Origin: Deinococcus aquatilis DSM 23025
GTDB lineage: Bacteria > Deinococcota > Deinococci > Deinococcales > Deinococcaceae
NCBI RefSeq assembly: GCF_000378445.1
Contig: NZ_KB899698.1
Location: forward strand, 62,001 to 126,000
Direction: 5' to 3'
DNA: 64,000 nucleotides
The notes below the pieces were generated by a model that saw only the letters and a list, made by a program, of their open reading frames with translations, ran no database searches and was not told where the DNA came from. This document shows positions 44,123 through 53,469 of this stretch, one piece after another. Numbering within the stretch: the first letter of the stretch is position 1; each line of letters begins with the position of its first letter. The position numbers were made by a program, and so were the translations under genes.

Positions 44123-44324
44123 CCCTCGTACAAGAGGTCGGGCCGCACTGCTTCAACAGTGTGGCCCGGAAAGGTGGTGCTTCTTGAAACAGCACAAGAA
44201 AGCTACCAAAAAAAGGAAACAAGTTCAACTGGCGCAGGCACAAAAGTGGGCGGCTCTCGTGGCTTCCATTCTTTTGGCGCTGAAAACGTTGGTTGAGCTG
44301 ATCCAACTCCTCGGCCTCGGTTAA
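44097..44324 (+). CDS. Small basic membrane peptide
   Basis: 75 residues: a basic middle (LKQHKKATKKRKQVQLAQAQ) followed by one C-terminal hydrophobic helix (WAALVASILLALKTLVELIQ). Such tail-anchored small peptides resemble type I toxins or holin-like proteins. Followed by a U-tracted terminator and overlapped at its start by an antisense ORF. Confidence 0.55.
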   Translation: MTTGIREATPRTRGRAALLQQCGPERWCFLKQHKKATKKRKQVQLAQAQKWAALVASILLALKTLVELIQLLGLG

Positions 44325-44369
44325 GCCTCTCGTGCGCCCCTCCGTCGCGTCACTCGCCCCAAAACGACA

Positions 44370-44396
44370 CCCCCGGCCACCGCTGGGGGATTTTTC
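44370..44396 (+). terminator. Intrinsic terminator
   Basis: CCCCC...GGGGG stem followed by ATTTTTC. Confidence 0.75.
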
Positions 44397-44493
44397 TTGA
44401 TCCGAACCTCAGCTTGTCAGCCCATGCTGCTGTACCGCCGCGCCAAAACAGGTATCAACGCGCGGCAGGAGACAACGACTCCACCACTTGATA

Positions 44494-44751
44494 TCAGTAC
44501 CGCTGAAACTCACCCTGAGCGTCATACTGCTTGTGTCGCCTTACTTTAACCCGCTGCCCGGTAGGGTATTCCACGACTAGGCCATCTTCGGAGTACACAA
44601 TGGGCAAACCTCCCATCAGCAATTCAGGCACGTGGGGCGCGTACCCCAGTTGACGCAGACGAAGGCGCATATCTTCAGGCAAGGCCTCGCTGCGGTACAT
44701 GATGTCGGGATTTTGCACGGGCAGCAACATTGAATTTTTAAGGGCAGCCAT
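44494..44751 (-). CDS. Hypothetical protein downstream of MazEF
   Basis: 85 residues, with MRLRLRQLGYAPHVPELLMG then GGLPIVYSEDGLVVEYPTGQ. Unknown; AAAGGAG precedes the ATG. Probably cotranscribed with the toxin-antitoxin pair. Confidence 0.6.
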   Translation of the reverse strand: MAALKNSMLLPVQNPDIMYRSEALPEDMRLRLRQLGYAPHVPELLMGGLPIVYSEDGLVVEYPTGQRVKVRRHKQYDAQGEFQRY

Positions 44752-44787
44752 ACCAGCTCCTTTGGGTGCGGCCTACCGAGCACTCGG

Positions 44788-45138
44788 TCAGGGCAGGCCC
44801 ATCACGAGTAACAGCCCAGCATCCAAGAGTTGCCTGCTGACGTCGTCCAGCCTGCCACGGCGGCGCTCTAAGCGAATCTTATCCACCACGAGAACCTGTG
44901 AAACATTGATCACGCTGTCGTTCCGCAGGCCATTCAGAGCATCGGCCAATAGCACAACGTTGCCGGGTGCGCTGCCAAGTTTAAGGTTGGACGTCAGTAT
45001 GGCCACCAGAACGGTCTTGATCAAGCTCGCGTTGAACACGTCACTGGACACGATCACGACTGGGCCATGTCCGTACGGTTCCGCGTTCTCGCGCTCAATC
45101 AAGGGGAACTCAATGTCCCAGATTTCCCCTCGCTTCAA
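44788..45138 (-). CDS. mazF: MazF/PemK-family toxin
   Basis: 116 residues. N-terminal RGEIWDIEF and GHGPVVIVSSDVFN, then LVAILTSNLKLG and SVINVSQVLVVDKIRL, the standard MazF/PemK order. These are sequence-specific mRNA interferases. ATGA-coupled behind its antitoxin. The pair would promote plasmid maintenance. Confidence 0.9.
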   Translation of the reverse strand: MKRGEIWDIEFPLIERENAEPYGHGPVVIVSSDVFNASLIKTVLVAILTSNLKLGSAPGNVVLLADALNGLRNDSVINVSQVLVVDKIRLERRRGRLDDVSRQLLDAGLLLVMGLP

Positions 45139-45371
45139 TTCTCGACCCGACGCAACGCGGTGAAGCCGAGTTCACGAATTTCTGGTGACAGGGAGCTGTC
45201 TTCCTCGGCATACAGGGCATCTAATTGGGCTGTGATGCCAGTGTCCTCGTGTTGGGAGAGATAGGTTTCAAGTGCCGTGGCATAGAGCTCGCTTCGGGAT
45301 AAACGCTTCACCTGGGCAAAACGTTCGGCCCGCTCAAATAAGCCATCTGACAGGGAGATCGCTGTTTTCAT
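45135..45371 (-). CDS. mazE: MazE-like ribbon-helix-helix antitoxin
   Basis: 78 residues. N-terminal MKTAISLSDGLFERAERFAQ with RLSRSELYATALETYL is a ribbon-helix-helix DNA-binding motif; the acidic C-terminus should bind the toxin. Autoregulation is suggested by the inverted repeat at 45378-45395 overlapping its promoter. Confidence 0.85.
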   Translation of the reverse strand: MKTAISLSDGLFERAERFAQVKRLSRSELYATALETYLSQHEDTGITAQLDALYAEEDSSLSPEIRELGFTALRRVEN

Positions 45372-45377
45372 TCCTCA

Positions 45378-45395
45378 GTATAACAAAAGTTATAC
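45378..45395 (-). promoter_or_regulatory. MazEF operator/promoter
   Basis: GTATAAC-AAAA-GTTATAC (plus strand), a perfect 7-bp-arm palindrome that includes TATA boxes; its minus-strand TATACT precedes GAGGA and the antitoxin ATG. Confidence 0.7.
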
Positions 45396-45493
45396 CCCAC
45401 CTCAAGCGGCGACATCAATCAACTGCTCTAAAAAATGGAGCAACAGAAGCGGGCCGACCAGTGAGTGTCGGCCCGTGCTGCAGTACTGCCTCG

Positions 45494-46852
45494 TTACGCG
45501 GTCGAGCGCACCACCCAGCGGTTAATTACTTCTGCGGGCTGAGGATGAGCCACTAACCCGGTCACCTCCATAGGTGTCACCCGCCCCTGCGCGTGCATAG
45601 CCATGACCACGGCCTCCTCAGCGGCACTAATTTTCTCACGGTTGACCAAGGACGCGAGAATGCTCCGCACCATGCCGTCGCTGTCCGTCGGTGGTTCAAC
45701 CAGATCTTTGGGAGGAGCCGCTGGCAACACTTTGGAGGAAGGCAAGACACGGCCATTGATGACAGGAGAAGCTTCAGGCAGAGGATAATTCTCAGGTGTC
45801 CGCAAAATGGTCGTCAGGAGAGCGGCCTGTCCTCTGACCTTGGTGCCGCGGGCGAGCGCATGATCAAAACGTTTTACTGCATCCTCCACATGAGAACGGC
45901 CAAATTCAGCTGCTAAAGCGCGGGCGCGTTCCAAACCAAAACCCCGCTGCGTCAACAGAGCGACAAGATCAGCAGGAGGACTCTTTTCTTGATCGGGATT
46001 AAAAATATATTTGACCTCACAGTTTTTACCCCTGCCTGAATATTCAACAGCTTGCAAAAACTTGTGGTCTAGGAGTTCCTGATGTGCACGTTTCAAATAC
46101 CTACGAATATCGCTGGCATCGGAATTCCTATACCCCAAAAACTCCCCCCAACTCAAAACAGGTAATTTGACCCACGGAAGCGGAGCCGCAGATTCATCAG
46201 GATCACGGACTTCTTCCAGAATTCTATAAAGACTTCTCGCCACAACTGTATCTATTTGTTGATACAGGTCCATATCAAAAGCGCGAGTATATCCACTTCT
46301 GATGTTATCAATCAGGGTTTGAGGCAATTGAATACGGATATAGCTCTCAGCGCCGAGAGCGATATTGCCAAATTCATCGACTTCACCGACAGTTCGGACA
46401 TCAGAAATTAGATTAAATTGATAACGAATTCCACGGCTGCGTTGAGACTTGGAGGCATTCAGCCATCCTTGTTTGACCTCATAAGAATTGTTTCGCATGC
46501 GGTCCAACGATTCCGTCAGTATCTTGTAATTCTGTCCACCATCAGACAATCCCACCATAGTAAGTAATCTGTACCCTGTCGTCAGGATGGCCCCATTCTC
46601 GGGCATCCCCTGCTCAATGAAGAGTGAGATAAATGCTGCCGCAATGTCATTGTCGATGCCATGCGGCACAGTAAAACCATTGTTTGCGGTGCAGGTGATA
46701 GACGTCGTGATTCCAAAAATATCGTTTGAGACCACCTGGCGACTAAAGCTTGTTCGACTGGCGTCGACATTTTGGACAGCCAAGATCAGGCCGAGCTGAA
46801 TCAGATTCCGCTCGTATTGGATGCGAGTCACGACTGCACCTTCTTTGACCAT
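45494..46852 (-). CDS. repA: RepA-type plasmid replication initiator
   Basis: 452 residues. The N-terminal winged-helix domain (GYRLLTMVGLSDGGQNYKIL, QSRGIRYQFNLI-type strand, YIRIQLPQTLIDNIRSGYTR) and a second one (LSWGEFLGYRNSDASDIRRY, LKRAHQELLDHKFLQAV) match initiators of Deinococcus plasmids, which bind iterons. The ten-copy iteron array lies directly upstream. Start: ATG 46852, or GTG 46831 which overlaps the stop of a 13-codon leader frame starting at 46869. Confidence 0.88.
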   Translation of the reverse strand: MVKEGAVVTRIQYERNLIQLGLILAVQNVDASRTSFSRQVVSNDIFGITTSITCTANNGFTVPHGIDNDIAAAFISLFIEQGMPENGAILTTGYRLLTMVGLSDGGQNYKILTESLDRMRNNSYEVKQGWLNASKSQRSRGIRYQFNLISDVRTVGEVDEFGNIALGAESYIRIQLPQTLIDNIRSGYTRAFDMDLYQQIDTVVARSLYRILEEVRDPDESAAPLPWVKLPVLSWGEFLGYRNSDASDIRRYLKRAHQELLDHKFLQAVEYSGRGKNCEVKYIFNPDQEKSPPADLVALLTQRGFGLERARALAAEFGRSHVEDAVKRFDHALARGTKVRGQAALLTTILRTPENYPLPEASPVINGRVLPSSKVLPAAPPKDLVEPPTDSDGMVRSILASLVNREKISAAEEAVVMAMHAQGRVTPMEVTGLVAHPQPAEVINRWVVRSTA

Positions 46853-46869
46853 GGAAACATTCTACTCAT
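46828..46869 (-). CDS. 13-codon leader ORF before repA
   Basis: MSRMFPWSKKVQS then TGA. Its ATG lies within one base of the predicted +1 of the signature-B promoter and its stop overlaps a repA GTG as GTGA. It could couple or attenuate repA translation. Confidence 0.4.
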   Translation of the reverse strand: MSRMFPWSKKVQS

Positions 46870-46899
46870 AGACCAAAGGGTGAGGGGGCTGGGGGTGAC
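46870..46899 (-). promoter_or_regulatory. Signature-B promoter of repA
   Basis: GTCACC, TCAC and T at standard spacing; +1 falls at about 46870. Confidence 0.7.
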
Positions 46900-46944
46900 G
46901 CAACTGATGCGAGGATAAGAGTCCCCTCTGTCCTTGTTGATGAT

Positions 46945-46990
46945 CAATCTTTTTAAAAGCTATTAAAAGAAATGATGATCATCATCAGAG
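46945..46990. other. AT-rich stretch beside the iterons
   Basis: CTTTTTAAAAGCTATTAAAAG followed by TGATGATCATCATCA; a candidate DNA-unwinding element at the origin. Confidence 0.5.
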
Positions 46991-47030
46991 TCAGGCGCAG
47001 TAGGCCGTCTAGAGCGCAATTTTCCCTCTG

Positions 47031-47343
47031 AATCCCACCAAGTTCCGGTAGTTTGTTTGCCTTATCCCACCAAGTTCCGGTACCTTTTCTGCCCAATCCC
47101 ACCAAGTTCCGGTAATCGGACACCTCCAACCCCACCAACTTCCGGTAGCCGGAAGTGCCCTATCCCACCAAGTTCCGGCATCTCTTCTACCCTATCCCAC
47201 CAAGTTCCGGTAGTCGGCGACCTCCAATCCCACCAAGTTCCGGTAGCTGAAAGCGCCCAATCCCACCAAGTTCCGGTAGCTCTTCTGCCCAATCCCACCA
47301 AGTTCCGGTAGTCGGCGACCTCCAATCCCACCAAGTTCCGGTA
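47031..47343. repeat. Ten-copy iteron array (replication origin)
   Basis: Ten copies of AATCCCACCAAGTTCCGGTA (two with single changes such as AACTTCC and CGGCA) every 32-33 bases, i.e. three helical turns. Upstream of repA; typical of an iteron-controlled origin. Not a CRISPR: the gaps are 12-13 bases and themselves similar. Confidence 0.95.
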
Positions 47344-47588
47344 GTCCAGTACATCAAACAGGGTCATTTTCTAGAAGCTCGTGCCTGAAATCATCGCGTG
47401 ATTCTCTCCACACTCTGGGGGTCGTGCTTGACTTGGGAGCGCGGTGATGCTCCAAAGAGGAGAGAGGGCGAGATGGTATTGCACGGCCCCGGCCCTACGC
47501 GGCCACCTACTCGTGCAGCCTGTCTTGCTCTCTCACCTTTGTTTTCAACTCGCTCTGCCGCAGTTAGACCTACTCTGGAGGTTCCCCC

Positions 47589-48080
47589 ATGAAACAGTCT
47601 TTCAAGCCTCCCCTGGCCCTCCTGGTCCCCTTCATCCTCTCTGCCTGTGCGCCCGTACTGCATACACCGCTGGTCACCGTTGTTGACGGCTTCACCCTTG
47701 CCCCTGGCCAACGCTGGGAAGTCACCGCCCAAGGCGGCCAAGGCTACAGCGACGCCGCTACCTTCGAGCTGGTTTCAGTCACCAAAGCAAGCAACGACAG
47801 CGGCTTCGATTACCGAACAAAGCGCCCTGATGCTAGAGTTCTATATTCAGATTTGGTGGGCCCCTATCCAGTTTATATCAGTGCTTATTGGCACTCCACT
47901 GGGACTAAAACTAAAGGAGCTACAAGTAGTTGTGATTTACGTTCTCCAAAGCTTTCTAGCCTTAATCCTCCTACATTTGAAGGTCGTTGGTCTATCAGTC
48001 TCAAAGCATCAAACCAGTATCTTCTAACAGGAGATACTAAAGGTACAGGTACCTGCACTATAAAACTCGTTCAAGATTGA
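47589..48080 (+). CDS. Lipoprotein
   Basis: 163 residues with lipobox VPFILSAC near residue 20, preceded by a GGAGG site. The mature part has a strand-rich body ending with two cysteines (SSCDLRSP, GTGTCTIKLV) that could form a disulphide. Its codon use in the second half is AT-richer than its neighbours. Followed by a terminator shared with the convergent pilin gene. Role unknown. Confidence 0.75.
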   Translation: MKQSFKPPLALLVPFILSACAPVLHTPLVTVVDGFTLAPGQRWEVTAQGGQGYSDAATFELVSVTKASNDSGFDYRTKRPDARVLYSDLVGPYPVYISAYWHSTGTKTKGATSSCDLRSPKLSSLNPPTFEGRWSISLKASNQYLLTGDTKGTGTCTIKLVQD

Positions 48081-48100
48081 GACTAAATCCTGCGAAAGAA

Positions 48101-48125
48101 GTGCCCCACTGACGAAGTGGGGCAC
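48101..48125. terminator. Bidirectional terminator
   Basis: GTGCCCCACT-GACGA-AGTGGGGCAC, 10-bp stem, with TTTC beyond. Confidence 0.75.
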
Positions 48126-48141
48126 TGTCATTTCTATCCGA

Positions 48142-49395
48142 CTACCTGACGGCCTGACACAATTTATGAGAGAGAGCGAAATCTGAGCACCCAGCCGCCT
48201 TCCAAAGCGTCCACAGGGCTGACTTGCGATCTCTTGCGACGTCCGGGAGGCGTCGGATCGGCGCCCCCCTGGAGGTCAGCCGATTGAGTACTGCCAGCCC
48301 CCGGCTCAGCGCGAAGTGGACGCCGCGTAAACCAAGCTTCAAATAGCTCAGGGCGCGGTTCCAATGGGGATCAATGGTTCTGCGAACACCCTGCTGCACG
48401 ATCTGGAGTCCTTCGGAGACGAGCAAGAGCGTGGCCACGGAGATCACCAGGATCAGGCGTTCGAGACTGGCGGCATCACGCAGTTTGGAGTCTTCCAGAC
48501 CGAAGAGGCCGCTCTTGTCATCCAAGAATCCTTCCTCAATTTGGAAGCGCTCGCCGTACTCAGCAAACGTTGCAAGACTGGTGGGTTCATCGCTGACCAC
48601 CTGCCACTGCTCTGGGCCGTCCCACGGACGGCCCAGAGCGACATGCACCGGCCCGAATCGGTGTCCAGTAAGGGTGACGTTGTGGAAGCAGCGCGTTTCG
48701 CGCGCTGCGAGTTTGATCTCGCCGATGGTGCACACCCGTTGCCCGTCTGGAGCGGCAAGAATCAGGCTCGATTTGATGCGGATGCGGAAGTGCCAGCCAC
48801 AGACCCGCAGCCATCCCATAAGGGCCGTGTCGCAAAAGCCCCGATCCGCTAGCAGCCGAACATCATGTCGCCCGAGGAAGTCCAGCAGACCTTTAGCTTC
48901 AGCCAGAAGGGGAAGAAGTTGCTCGGTACTCACCTGAGCGCTGGCGTGTTCGATGACACGGGAGACGAGCGGTACCGCTCGTCCCCGGTACAGCACGGCG
49001 ATCCGAATGAGACAAAAGCGTTCAAACAGGACGCTGGTATCCAGTGCCAGCGTCAGGGGGTGCGGGCCCCAGTCGCGCAAGGCTCGGGTGATGAGTGGGC
49101 CATACACGCTGCCAGGGTCGATGGCTGGATTCTCCAGCCACCGTCGGCAGCGACGTTCGGTGCTCTGGGCGACTGTGGCCTGGGAGTGGATGTGCGGCAG
49201 CCAGGCGGGGATGGAAACGCTCTGGGACAGCACCAGGCCGCTGACCATCCACGCCAGTGTACGGGTGTTGCGGACATCGTTCCAGAGGGCAGGGTGGAGG
49301 TGGGGCAGGATCGCTTGGTACAGTCGCGGGGCGTCCCCGGCGACATTTTCGGTCTTCACAAACAGAAAGTGTCCCCTACCGGGACGCTTTCTCAT
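48142..49395 (-). CDS. IS4-family transposase
   Basis: 417 residues. DDE residues lie in [27 protein letters not shown] and [18 protein letters not shown] (the YREK-like glutamate region). Complete and apparently active in form. The start ATG lies inside the right inverted repeat. The reading frame has no stop inside the element: the last codon uses one base of the target duplication and the TAG lies wholly in it. Confidence 0.92.
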   Translation of the reverse strand: MRKRPGRGHFLFVKTENVAGDAPRLYQAILPHLHPALWNDVRNTRTLAWMVSGLVLSQSVSIPAWLPHIHSQATVAQSTERRCRRWLENPAIDPGSVYGPLITRALRDWGPHPLTLALDTSVLFERFCLIRIAVLYRGRAVPLVSRVIEHASAQVSTEQLLPLLAEAKGLLDFLGRHDVRLLADRGFCDTALMGWLRVCGWHFRIRIKSSLILAAPDGQRVCTIGEIKLAARETRCFHNVTLTGHRFGPVHVALGRPWDGPEQWQVVSDEPTSLATFAEYGERFQIEEGFLDDKSGLFGLEDSKLRDAASLERLILVISVATLLLVSEGLQIVQQGVRRTIDPHWNRALSYLKLGLRGVHFALSRGLAVLNRLTSRGAPIRRLPDVARDRKSALWTLWKAAGCSDFALSHKLCQAVR

Positions 49396-49415
49396 ACTTT
49401 GTGTCAGGCCGTCAG
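48146..49415. mobile_element. IS4-like insertion sequence, 1270 bp
   Basis: Terminal inverted repeats begin CTGACGGCCTGACACAA (17 bp perfect, then TT versus AG, then TATGAGA). The 10-bp target duplication ATCCGACTAC flanks it at 48136-48145 and 49416-49425. The target copy on the right holds the stop codon of the pilin gene at 49422, so the gene itself is intact. Confidence 0.95.
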
Positions 49416-49421
49416 ATCCGA

Positions 49422-51812
49422 CTACTCTTCTATGCAATTTGTTCGACAAGGGGGTGGCGGCGGAGGTGGGGGTGGGTCAGGCGTTTCAGTGGGTGGGGTT
49501 GGCTCAGAGGGCTCTCCACCCCATCCAGGTGGCAGGGGTGGGCCTTCTGGCGGTGTCCCCTCGGGTGGCGTGATGGGCTCCGAAGGATCCCGTGGCCCTG
49601 AACCTGACTCCGGGATCTCCGGCACATCGCAGCCTCTTGCTGCACAGGAGTCCGCATTCGGGTTAACCCCCCACGAGGTGGACCGTAACGCCTGATCGAT
49701 ATCACCATACTCGGGGTTGTAATTCTCCAAGTACTGTTCCAGCGTCATCGATCCCCGAGGCGTATCGATCACTGCATCTAAGGATGTATTTGCTGGATAC
49801 CTTGTCCCACCAATCTCGACGGCGTCTCCGATGGTATCGCCGTCGATGCAGCGGAGGGCGCCGTCACTACAACCTTCTGGTGGTTCTGGGCGTTCTGGTG
49901 GCAGCCCACCTGTGGGTGGTGTTCCTCCTGGGGGCGTTGGGCCGCTAGGCCGGGTGTACGTGAAGCGTGCCCGTGTCGTCTGATCCGCGACGACCGTCAT
50001 GGAGACCCCGCTTGGATCCGGGGTGACCGTCACTCCAGAATTCAGGACCAGGCTCGGTAGCCTTAACGTGTACGTGCCTACGGGGAAGTTGCTGAACGTG
50101 ACTGTGCTGTCTGTCACGCGCAGCACTTCATCTCTGGGGCCGGAGAGGTTGGCGATCTGGTTGCGCGGTTCGCCGATTCCCGTGATGATGACTTCGATGT
50201 TGCCAACGCCGGGCGCACTCGGATTTGTGGGTGGGGTGCCGCCTGAGCCGGTGTAGACCACGTTGACGGGGGTGGAGATGCCCGGTACGACTGTAATGGT
50301 GAGCGCGGGCGTGGTGTAGGTTGCGCTGCCCACGATGGCTGATGTGCTGGTCAAGTAATACGTGCCAGGAATTAAGTTAGAGAGGGTGGTCTGCCCATTC
50401 TGACCGATGGTCGTTCCGTTGATCGGCCCCCGGTAGGTCAGGGTCGTTTGCACGCCTGTGGGCAGGCCGGAGACGTTCAGGGTCATGCCGCCTAAGGTGG
50501 GCGTGCGGGTGAAGGCGGCGTTGATGGTCGTGGTCTGGCCTTCGAGCACTGTGAACGTCAACCCGGGCGCACTGTACGTACCATCCGTACCATTCACCGT
50601 ACTGGGGGTCAAGGTGTAGGTGCCGACAGGCAGAGTCTTGATCTCCAGCAGTGCATTCCCGGTCGTGAAGGTTTGTCCGTACGGTCCGGCCAGGACGAGG
50701 TTACTGGTCATCCCGACGCCCAGGCCACTTACATTGATGTTCAGGTTCCCGCTGACTTGGGTGTAGCGGGCGAGCATCATGATCTGGCCCCACGGCGCGA
50801 TTAAGCGCGTGGGACTGTTGCGGGCTTCGCCGCGGTACCGGATGCCGTTCACGATGACATCCCGGACCGTGATGGAGTACGTGCCGCGCACGACTTTCAG
50901 GTAGGCGCGGGTGCTGGTGGGGCGGTCGCCGTCCACGCTGGCGTCTGGGCCGTTTACGGTGACGTCCGGGGTGGTGCCGCTGGGCAGGCCTTCGATCCCG
51001 ACCGTGAGTTTCGAGCCGTTCTCGATGAGGGCAGCCAGCGTTTCACAGGGAATGAAGCTTTCGACGCGGCCGGGTTCGGCAGGCACGATGTCGGAGGCGT
51101 CAATGCGGGTGCTGACGTCCTTCATCTGAGGGACGAAGCCGGTGAGGGTGCCTTCTGGCAGACGGCTGGCAGGTGCGCCGGGCGGGTTGAGTAAGAAACG
51201 GCCCGTGGGCGAGACGTAGGCATACGAGAACTGCAACCCAGTAGCGGCATCACTCATGACCTGCACGCGGTCACCATCCGTGCGGGTGAGCTTGGAGCCC
51301 TGGACGGTTAGCGACAAGAGTCGGGCGCGGTAGGCCTTGATCGCGACGTTGCTGGGCAGACCAGGTGGGCAGGAGACCGTGACCGCTTCCCCGTTCACAG
51401 CGGTGGCCTTGACCACTTTGGCCTGGCCGGTGCCTGCGATGAGCAGGACGTAGCCGCCGGGTTCCACGCCGAGATTTGGGGCAAGGATGGTTTTACCGGT
51501 GAGCATGTCGTCCGTGAGTTTCAAGGTGCGGCCTGCGCCTTGCGTAAAGACGGCCTGCATGCTCGTGGCGTTGCCTTGGAGGAAGCCTGCGAAGGCGTCC
51601 TGTTTAAAGTCCGTCGTAATGGCGCGGGTGAGGGTGGTGACGGTCTGGACGGTGCGGGCGGTGTTGGTCTGGGCGACCGCGCTACCCGCCAGGCGGGGGA
51701 GGGCGAGGGCAATCAAGCCCATCAGCACCATGGCGATGGCGATAGCGACGAGGATCTCGACCAGGGTGAGGCCTTGGTCACGGTGAGGAGGCGGGGTGCC
51801 GGATTGAGTCAT
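49422..51812 (-). CDS. Large adhesin-like prepilin
   Basis: 796 residues. Prepilin leader with cleavage at RDQG^[17 protein letters not shown], then a pilin-like helix and a huge repetitive beta-sandwich region (repeats like [20 protein letters not shown] and [18 protein letters not shown], each about 90 residues), and a P/G-rich tail with cysteines. Such a pilin with a large C-terminal part is a candidate pilus-tip adhesin. GGAGG precedes the ATG at 51812. Confidence 0.8.
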   Translation of the reverse strand: MTQSGTPPPHRDQGLTLVEILVAIAIAMVLMGLIALALPRLAGSAVAQTNTARTVQTVTTLTRAITTDFKQDAFAGFLQGNATSMQAVFTQGAGRTLKLTDDMLTGKTILAPNLGVEPGGYVLLIAGTGQAKVVKATAVNGEAVTVSCPPGLPSNVAIKAYRARLLSLTVQGSKLTRTDGDRVQVMSDAATGLQFSYAYVSPTGRFLLNPPGAPASRLPEGTLTGFVPQMKDVSTRIDASDIVPAEPGRVESFIPCETLAALIENGSKLTVGIEGLPSGTTPDVTVNGPDASVDGDRPTSTRAYLKVVRGTYSITVRDVIVNGIRYRGEARNSPTRLIAPWGQIMMLARYTQVSGNLNINVSGLGVGMTSNLVLAGPYGQTFTTGNALLEIKTLPVGTYTLTPSTVNGTDGTYSAPGLTFTVLEGQTTTINAAFTRTPTLGGMTLNVSGLPTGVQTTLTYRGPINGTTIGQNGQTTLSNLIPGTYYLTSTSAIVGSATYTTPALTITVVPGISTPVNVVYTGSGGTPPTNPSAPGVGNIEVIITGIGEPRNQIANLSGPRDEVLRVTDSTVTFSNFPVGTYTLRLPSLVLNSGVTVTPDPSGVSMTVVADQTTRARFTYTRPSGPTPPGGTPPTGGLPPERPEPPEGCSDGALRCIDGDTIGDAVEIGGTRYPANTSLDAVIDTPRGSMTLEQYLENYNPEYGDIDQALRSTSWGVNPNADSCAARGCDVPEIPESGSGPRDPSEPITPPEGTPPEGPPLPPGWGGEPSEPTPPTETPDPPPPPPPPPCRTNCIEE

Positions 51813-51861
51813 AGGAAACCTCCAAAGAGAGCGGGGAAGGCAGGGCAGGGCAATACTCAGG

Positions 51862-52248
51862 TCATGGGGCACCTCCTGGGGCGTTCACGAGGGCGGAGAG
51901 CGTGAAATCCAGGCTGGTGAGCGTGACGCGGTAGGTGGGGGGATCACTGGCAAGGGCGGTGATCGTGCCGTTCAGGGCTGCGCTTTGTTCCTGGCGTACA
52001 CCGCCCTCGGTAGCGAGCTGGGTGAGGTCAGTGGGGGTGAGCGTGCGGGTGCGGGTGTAGTCCGGGTGGCCGTTCTGGATCTGCTGACTGACGTTTTGAA
52101 GGGCAGTCGCGGCGGCGCTGGAGAGGTAGCCGCGAGCAACACTGGCGGCGCTTTGCTGGGTGACGAGCGTGAAGCCGAGGACGCCGAGCAGGAGGACGGC
52201 GGCCGCGAGCAATACCTCGACGATGGACAGGCCGGCTGTGCGGCGCAT
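51862..52248 (-). CDS. PilV-like minor prepilin
   Basis: 128 residues. RRTAG^LSIVEVLLAAAVLLL then GVLGFTLVTQQSAAS: type IV prepilin leader and helix (PilV-type). Its ATG overlaps the stop of the upstream prepilin (TGATG). Confidence 0.85.
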   Translation of the reverse strand: MRRTAGLSIVEVLLAAAVLLLGVLGFTLVTQQSAASVARGYLSSAAATALQNVSQQIQNGHPDYTRTRTLTPTDLTQLATEGGVRQEQSAALNGTITALASDPPTYRVTLTSLDFTLSALVNAPGGAP

Positions 52249-52850
52249 CAGCGCAAGTCCACGGGTGGATCCGGGGTGGTGCCCGGGCCGACTGGGCCTT
52301 TCGGGGGTTTGACCGTGCCAGGGAGGGGGAATGTTGTGGGTTCCTCTGTTGGCTCAAAGGCGGTTGGGGGGGTCGGATTCGCTGGAGTGCTAGGGGTGGT
52401 CGCGACGGGTGGGGCGGCGGTGGTTCCGGCGGTTTCGGTGGGTTCTGGATCGCTGCACGCACTCAGGCGGGCCGTGCCGTAGGGGGCCAAGCCCACGCGG
52501 GCGCACTGATCTGAAGCGCGCAGGATGAGGCTGCCGCTGGCGTCTCCTGTCGGGGTGACGGTGAGCTGGCCGGAGAGGGCGCTGCCTCGGAAGGTCAGAG
52601 GTGGCGTGTCCCCGCCCGTGCTGAGTACCTGTTCACCCTGCCCGGTGAGGGTGACGACCTGCCCGGTTTGCCTGGCTTGAGCATGAGCAGCTTCGACTTG
52701 CAGTGCCAGTTGGTTAGTAAATTGCCCCGCATCAAGCGGCTGGTCATACCGGGGGATCAGGAAGGCACTCGCGGTGATCAACGCGATCAGGATGCTGATG
52801 GTGATCAAGGCCTCGGTCAGGGTCACGCCCTGGATGGCTGCTTGCTTCAT
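52248..52850 (-). CDS. Minor prepilin (GspH/FimT-like)
   Basis: 200 residues. IQG^VTLTEALITISILIALI is the prepilin leader, followed by a strand-rich body typical of GspH/FimT (QVEAAHAQARQTGQVVTLTG) and a long T/P-rich tail. Overlaps the PilA-like gene upstream by four bases. Confidence 0.82.
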   Translation of the reverse strand: MKQAAIQGVTLTEALITISILIALITASAFLIPRYDQPLDAGQFTNQLALQVEAAHAQARQTGQVVTLTGQGEQVLSTGGDTPPLTFRGSALSGQLTVTPTGDASGSLILRASDQCARVGLAPYGTARLSACSDPEPTETAGTTAAPPVATTPSTPANPTPPTAFEPTEEPTTFPLPGTVKPPKGPVGPGTTPDPPVDLR

Positions 52851-53236
52851 GGGACGGTCACCGTCCCGCCGCTGTAGGTCACGGTGACGCGGTAGGTGCG
52901 GGCGGTACTCGGCTGGGCGGTGCAGGTACTGCCGTTCGGTGCGGCGTCCCATCCGTTGCCCGTGCTGCCACTCGTGAGACCAGAAGCGGTCAGGGTGGTG
53001 GCGGCCGTGCAGTTGAGTGTGCCGAGCGACGTGGCCGTGAGTTGAGGGTTGACCGCCAGATGGGTGTTCAGGGCCGTGCGGACGGTTTGGGCGTGCAGGG
53101 TGGCGGCGGACTCGCTGGCTTTGCGCCTCGCCCCCGCGTAGGTGGGGATGAGGATGGCGGCCAGGACGATCACAATGGCGACGACGATCAACAGTTCGAC
53201 CAGGGTGAAACCGGGGGGTGGGGCAAGAGGATGCAT
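52847..53236 (-). CDS. PilA-like major pilin
   Basis: 129 residues. PPPG^FTLVELLIVVAIVIVL then ILIPTYAGARRKASESAA is a classic type IV pilin start; two cysteines (LNCTAA, STCTAQ) could make the D-loop. It opens the pilin operon from a leaderless signature-B promoter. Confidence 0.9.
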   Translation of the reverse strand: MHPLAPPPGFTLVELLIVVAIVIVLAAILIPTYAGARRKASESAATLHAQTVRTALNTHLAVNPQLTATSLGTLNCTAATTLTASGLTSGSTGNGWDAAPNGSTCTAQPSTARTYRVTVTYSGGTVTVP

Positions 53237-53265
53237 ACGCTTACGGTGAGGGGGCTGGGGGTGAC
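53237..53265 (-). promoter_or_regulatory. Signature-B leaderless promoter of the pilin operon
   Basis: GTCACC, TCAC and T at standard spacing; +1 at the ATG of 53236. Confidence 0.75.
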
Positions 53266-53469
53266 GCGAGTGTTGACCCCCCCCATCAGGGGTGCAGGCC
53301 CCGACTCAAAACGCGGTGTCCAGGACATCGTCCCAGTGCTGCACCAGGTGAGGGGCCCGAACCGCTTGCCGAATGCCGACTATGGGCCAGTGCTGTTCCT
53401 GACGGGCGAAGTCATGCAAGGCCGGCCAGAGGGACATCAATATTGTTTCTGCCCTGAGCCGTAGCCCGG

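Noticed and set aside
47031..47343. CRISPR-like array
   Set aside because: Repeats are 20 bp with 12-13-base spacers that are themselves similar, phased to the helix and beside repA; no cas genes. These are iterons.
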